A stretch of DNA of 64,000 nucleotides from Charina bottae (Eukaryota; Chordata; Lepidosauria; Squamata; Charinaidae). Positions 59,226-64,000 of the stretch are shown piece by piece. The notes below the pieces were generated by a model. It ran no database searches. It was given only the letters and a program-made list of their open reading frames with translations, and was not told where the DNA came from. Both the position numbers and the translations under genes were made by a program. The number at the start of each line of letters is the position of its first letter. Position 1 is the stretch's first letter. The stretch spans positions 3,993,501 through 4,057,500 of the forward strand of contig JALMGJ010000014.1 of the NCBI GenBank assembly GCA_023362775.1, in the 5' to 3' direction.

Positions 59226-59680
59226 TGGTAACAGAGCTCACATATCTCCATCAAGGTCAACTGTCATACTTTCTACAGCAAGACCTAACTTGGCCAACCT
59301 CTATAAACATTGCCAAGTTTCTAGCAATAGCTATGTCTTGCAGAAGTCAGGTGATATCTCCTTCTCTTTATTAATTGTTTCAGGTTTGGGGGGTGGTTCT
59401 CTATTTTAAATTGTGTACTTGTGTTTTATTGATCTGCGACACTAAATAAATGAAGATTACTTTTCCTTATATTTCTATGTTGAAGGGTTTCTCCGAACAC
59501 CACTAGACAAAGTCATCATTAACTACTTTGACAATACATAATGCCTTTGATAACCAAATAGTCTCAACAACAGGGAATGACCAGTTCTTATATGCCTAGT
59601 TCTGAGAAGCAGTGATTTATAATTAATCAGACTAGAGACTGCATATGATTTTCTTTCCAATAATTTATCTAGGAAGAAAT
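59226..59680. other. Non-coding DNA with a dispersed repeat piece
   Basis: The first 55 bp match 53960-54015. The rest, up to the Bov-B target duplication, has no recognisable features. Confidence 0.4.
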
Positions 59681-59692
59681 ATATCTTGAAAG

Positions 59693-62600
59693 CCCCTTCA
59701 TGGATCACTGCCTTGTCATGGCGAAGGGGCTTGCGTAACTCAATGAAGTCAGGTCAAGACGGACAGGTCATGACGAAGAGTTCTGACAAAACGTGGTCCA
59801 CTGGAGGAGGGAATGGCAAACCACTCCAGTATCCTTGCCAAGAAAACCCATGGACAGTATCAAAAGGCTAAAAGATATAACGCCGGAAGATGAGCCCCTC
59901 AGGTCGGAAGGTGTCCAATATGCTACTGGGGAAGAGCGGAGGGCAATTCCGAGTAGCTCCAGAAAGAGTGAAGCGGCTGGGCCAAACCCGAAAGGACACT
60001 CAGTTGTGGATGTGTCTGGAAGTGGAAGGAAAGTCCGATGCTGTAAAGAACAATACTGCATAGGAACCTGGAATGTAAGATCAATGAATCAAGGTAAGCT
60101 GGATGTGGTCAAACATAAGATGACAAGATTGAACATCGACATCTTGGGAATCAGCGAACTAAAATGGACAGGAATGGGCGAATTTAATTCAGGAGAACAT
60201 TATATATACTACTGTGGGCAAGAATCCCTTAGAAGAAATGGAGTAGCTCTCATAGTCAATAAAAGAGTGGGAAAGGCAGTACTAGGGTACAACCTCAAAA
60301 ATGACAGAATGCTTTCAGTTCGAATCCAAGGCAAACCATTCAACATCACAGTAATCCAAGTCTATGCCCCAACCACTGATGCCGAAGAAGCTGAAGTTGA
60401 CCGGTTCTATGAAGACCTACAACACCTTCTAGAACTAACACCAAAAAAAGATGTCCTTTTCATCATAGGGGACTGGAATGCTAAAGTAGGAAGTCAAAAA
60501 ATAACCGGAATAACAGGCAAGTTCGGCCTCGGAGTACAAAATGAAGCAGGGCAAAGGCTAATAGAGTTTTGTCAAGAGAACACGCTGGTCATAGCAAACA
60601 CTCTTTTCCAACAACACAAGAGATGACTCTACACATGGACATCACCAGATGGTCAATACCGAAATCAGATTGATTATATACTTTGCAGCCAAAGATGGAG
60701 AAGCTCTATACAATCAGCAAAAACAAGACCTGGAGCTGACTGTGGCTCAGATCATGAGCTTCTTATTGCAAAATTTAGGCTTAAATTGAAGAACGTAGAG
60801 AAAACCACTAGACCACTCAGGTATGACCTAAATCATATCCCTTATGAATATACAGCGGAGGTGAGGAATAGATTTAAAGGATTAGATCTGGTAGACAGAG
60901 TGCCTGAAGAACTATGGATGGAGGTTCGTAACATTGTACAGGAGGCAGCAACTAAAACCATCCCAAAGAAAAAGAAATGCAAGAAAGCAAAGTGGCTGAC
61001 TGATGAAGCTTTACAAATAGCTGAGGAAAGAAGGGAAGCAAAAGGCAAGGGAGAAAGGGAAAGATATAACCAACTGAATGCAGATTTCCAGAAAATAGCA
61101 AGGAGAGATAAGAAGGCTTTCTTAAATGAACAATGCAAAGAAATCGAGGAAAACAATAGAATGGGGAAGACTAGAGATCTCTTCAAGAAAATCGGAGATA
61201 TCAAGGGAACGTTTTGTGCAAAGATGGGCATGATAAAGGACAAAAAAGGCAGGGACCTAACAGAAGCAGAAGAGAGTAAGAAGAGGTGGCAAAAATACAC
61301 AGAAGAACTATACAAGAAAGATCTTAATATCCCTGATAAATACGATGGTGTGGTCACTGACCTTGAGCCGGACATCCTAGAGAGTGAAGTCAAGTGGGCC
61401 TTAGGAAGCATTACTAACAACAAAGCTAGTGGAGAAGACAGTATCCCAGCTGAGCTATTTAAAATCCTAAAAGATGATGCTGTTAAAGTGCTGCACTCAA
61501 TATGCCAACAAATTTGGAAAACTCAACAGTGGCCACAGGATTGGAAAAGGTCAGTTTACGTTCCAATTCCAAAGAAGGACAATGCCAAAGAATGTTCAAA
61601 CTACCGTACAATTGCGCTCATTTCACATGCTAGCAAGGATATGCTCAAAATCCTACAAGCTAGGCTTCAGCAGTATGTGAACCGAGAACTACCAGAAGTG
61701 CAAGCTGGGTTTCGAAGAGGCAGAGGAACTAGAGATAAGATTGCCAACATTCGCTGGATCATGGAAAAAGCAAGAGAGTTCCAGAAAAACATCTACTTCT
61801 GCTTCATTGACTATGCTAAAGCCTTTGATTGTGTGGATCACAACAAACTGTGACAAATTCTTAAAGAGATGGGAGTACCAGACCACCTTACCTGTCTCCT
61901 GAGAAACCTGTATGTGGGTCAAGAAGCAACAGTTAGAACCAGACATGGAACAACCGACTGGTTCAAAATTGGGAAAGTAGTACGACAAGGCTGTATATTA
62001 TCACCCTGCTTATTTAACTTATATGCAGAGTACATCTTGAGAAATGCCGGGCTGGATGAATCACAAGCCAGAGTTAAGTTTGACGGGAGAAATATCAACA
62101 ACCTCAGATATGCAGACGATACCACCCTAATGGCAGAAAGTGAAGAGGAACTAAAGAGCCTCTTGATGAGGGTGAAAGAGGAAAGTGCAAAAGCTCGCTT
62201 GAAACTCAATATTAAAAAAACTCAGATCATGGCATCTGGTCCCATCACTTCCTGGCAAATAGAAGGGGAAGAAATGGAAGCAGTGACAGATTTTATTTTC
62301 TTGGGCTCCAAGATCACCGCAGACAGTGACTGCAGCCATGAAATTAAAAGACGCTTGCTCCTTGGGAGGAAAGCTATGGCAAACCTAGACAGCATATTAA
62401 AAAGCAGAGACATCACCTTGCCGACAAAGGTCCGTATAGTTAAAGCTATGGTCTTCCCAGTAGTAATGTATGGCTTTGAGAGTTGGACCATAAGGAAGGC
62501 TGAGCGCCGAAGAATTGATGCTTTCGAACTGTGGTGCTGGAGAAGACTCTTGAGAGTCCCTTGGACTGCAAGGAGGTCAAATCAGTCAATCCTAAAGGAA

Positions 62601-62888
62601 ATCAACCCTGACTGCTCATTGGAAGGACAGATGCTGAAGCTGAAGCTCAAATACTTTGGCCACCTAATGTGAAGAGAGGACTCACTGGAAAAAACCCTGA
62701 TGCTGGGAAAGACTGAAGGCAAAAGGAGAAGGGGACGGCAGAGGATGAGATGGTTAGATAGCATCACCGGTGTAACGAACATGAATTTGAGTAAACTCCG
62801 GGAGACAGTGGAGGACAGGAAGGCCTGGCGTGCTATGGTCCATGAGGTCACGAAGAGTCGGACACGACTAAACGAATGAACAACAACA
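59693..62888 (+). mobile_element. Bov-B (RTE-clade) LINE, full length
   Basis: A 3196-bp element on the plus strand is flanked by a perfect 12-bp duplication atatcttgaaag at 59681-59692 and 62889-62900. The 5' end (ccccttcatggatcactgcc) contains a short stem formed with gcgaaggggc about 30 bases later. One long frame encodes endonuclease and reverse transcriptase. The 3' end carries agagtcggacacgact (62854-62869) and a short AAC-rich tail. Bov-B elements are about 3.2 kb and known for horizontal transfer among squamates, ruminants and other animals. The length and perfect flanks indicate a complete, recent insertion. The 3' end is the likely recognition site that Sauria SINEs copy. Confidence 0.96.
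59793..62879 (+). pseudogene. Bov-B ORF: endonuclease plus reverse transcriptase, three in-frame stops
   Basis: One frame runs from the ATG at 59793 to the natural stop at 62877-62879, nominally 1028 codons, with no frameshift. It is broken by TGA at 60624-60626, 61851-61853 and 62670-62672. The apurinic-type endonuclease comes first: GTWNVRSM (Asn94), ISELKWTG (Glu122), VYAPTT, GDWNAKVG (Asp227, Asn229), and SDH at 60747-60755. The reverse transcriptase follows: VPIPKKDN and SNYRTIAL, FIDYAKAFD (first catalytic Asp at 61809-61811), RQGCILSP, YADD at 62109-62120, and FLGSKI. The C-terminal part has SWTIRKAE and DAFELWCWRRLLRVP. The catalytic residues that I can see are intact. Each stop is a single transition from CGA or TGG, so the breaks need only three point changes. 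A second ATG at 59850 (MDSIKRL) is an alternative start. This copy cannot make the full protein unless the stops are read through. Confidence 0.95.
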
Positions 62889-62900
62889 ATATCTTGAAAG

Positions 62901-63599
62901 ACCAGGGATGACCCTCTCAAGAATGGCAAAGCTACGGAGTTGACACAAGGTCAGCAAGTGGCTGAACTTAATTCTTCCTTTATTTGTACTGCAATTTCCT
63001 TAATTGCTGCATTTCCACATTATTCATCCATAATGCTTCCTGCTGGGTAGTTCCACTAATAGGTAAGCTATTGATAGGACCATCTTGCAGAGGAGGGAAC
63101 AGAGCCGAAAGTGCTAGGGATTAAAAATGAATGGAGTGTTTACCTGTACATCATTTTAATGGATAGCAAAATCCATTCTCATGATAGACCCATAAATGTC
63201 ACTTTCAGTCAGCCACAGCAAAATTCATGTGTAATGGATGATACGCTATGGTAATGCTCAACCAGAAGTTTTTCAAGGAAGCCTGACTTGCATCCATCAC
63301 ACTGATAAGCCAAAAGATCAGCCTATGGAAAGAGAGAAAGTAAATCCTCTTCGAATACATGCATACAGACCTCGGGGCAGAGGTGAGATAGACAGCTGGA
63401 AAGATGGATGCCAGTAGTGTTACAGCCCCCTGCATTCATCTTCAGGACATGAGGAGGAGCCCCAGAGATCTGAGAGACTAATGGAGGCCCATGGTCGGGG
63501 CCCATCAGGATAAGTGGGGAAGAGCTACTGTAGCTGCGGTCATCAAGATATCTGCAGCGTTAGATCCTGTTTGGAACTTACTGATTTAAAAATTAAACA
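62901..63599. other. Non-coding DNA, no gene recognised
   Basis: I see no repeat family or coding signal between the Bov-B flank and the L2 end. Confidence 0.5.
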
Positions 63600-64000
63600 T
63601 TTTTTAAAAGGTTACCTGAGGAACCGTCTTGTCCCAATTACATCGACCCATCCCACCCAGTCCGGCAGGAAGGGCATGTTACGGACCCCATCGGCTAAAG
63701 AATTTCGACTGGCAGGGTCTAGGAGGAGAGCCTTTTCTGCCGTTGCTCCGCCCTATGGAATATCTTGCCCCCTGAGATGAGGTTGACCCCCACTCTCCTG
63801 GCCTTCTGGAAGAGCGTTAAGACCTGGCTCTGCCAACTAGCTTGGAGATCCAATAATGGTAGGCAGCCCTGGGGGTGGTTGGTGGCTTGAGGATGCTCTC
63901 TCCACCTTTTAGCTTTCCTCTTTTAACTTTGCATTTTTGTACTTTTTATAATGGTCTTTTATGACCTTTTATTTGTAAGCTGCCCAGAGTCACTTGCACG
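63600..64000 (+). mobile_element. L2-type LINE 3' end, continues beyond the window
   Basis: A plus-strand frame contains GMLRTPSAKEFRLAGSRRRA and FSAVAPP, matching the element at 22985, followed by the typical 3' part with gtaagctgcccagagtcac. The tail is cut by the window edge. 5'-truncated and broken by a frameshift after the alanine-proline motif. Confidence 0.8.

Noticed and set aside
60842..61423. A 193-codon minus-strand open frame
   Set aside because: It lies entirely antisense to the Bov-B reverse-transcriptase frame and has a serine- and leucine-rich composition expected for a shadow of a lysine- and glutamate-rich protein.

Overview
The window is vertebrate nuclear DNA, almost certainly from a squamate reptile (lizard or snake). 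I found no bacterial-style genes and no exon of a cellular gene that I can defend. The squamate call rests on a combination of repeats: a full-length Bov-B (RTE-clade) LINE, several tRNA-derived SINEs of the Sauria type that end in a Bov-B-like 3' tail plus a CTTTAC-rich repeat, a TA-flanked MITE family common in squamates, and L2, CR1, L1 and Penelope-like remnants. I cannot name the species.

Layout. 1-6 kb: unique AT-rich DNA with Sauria SINEs (1594 fragment, 3973, 5066), an L2 reverse-transcriptase remnant and a Penelope tail. 6-12.8 kb: a 14-bp-TSD LINE 3' end (6175), a CORE-type SINE with an internal duplication (8360), an L2 3' end, a Penelope-like GIY-YIG coding remnant broken by a hAT element (9053-9883), a TC/AC microsatellite and a 5'-truncated L1 (11322-12775). 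13-25 kb: mostly unique, with two copies of one TA-flanked MITE (14998, 24055), hAT MITEs (16700, 25153), CR1 and L2 remnants and a LINE with a nested hAT. 25-38 kb: unique DNA with four hAT MITEs, three Sauria SINEs and a second type of Penelope tail (37596). 38-44 kb: repeat-poor. 44-57 kb: an RTE remnant, an L1 with 17-bp TSDs holding a hAT MITE with its own 8-bp TSD, a second SINE type (49951), L2 and CR1 pieces, and a hAT MITE (56869). 59.7-62.9 kb: the Bov-B element, flanked by 12-bp duplications. The window ends inside an L2 3' end.

How the parts relate. The Bov-B element is the autonomous partner of the Sauria SINEs: a 16-bp block near its 3' end is identical to the SINE 3' ends. Its reading frame has no frameshift and only three in-frame TGA codons, so it looks young. 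Six non-autonomous hAT copies share CAGRGCTTTCCAAA termini and 8-bp target duplications with TA at the centre; no autonomous source is present. Several hAT elements landed inside older transposons, which gives a relative time order.

Long stretches between these elements are intergenic or intronic. A few AT-rich blocks look like possible conserved regulatory DNA, but that cannot be shown from one sequence. I did not find a clearly new biological system. The best leads are hammerhead-ribozyme-like cores in three Penelope-type tails, a conserved internal hairpin carrying ETS-like sites in the hAT MITE family, and a SINE whose body resembles the Bov-B 5' region.
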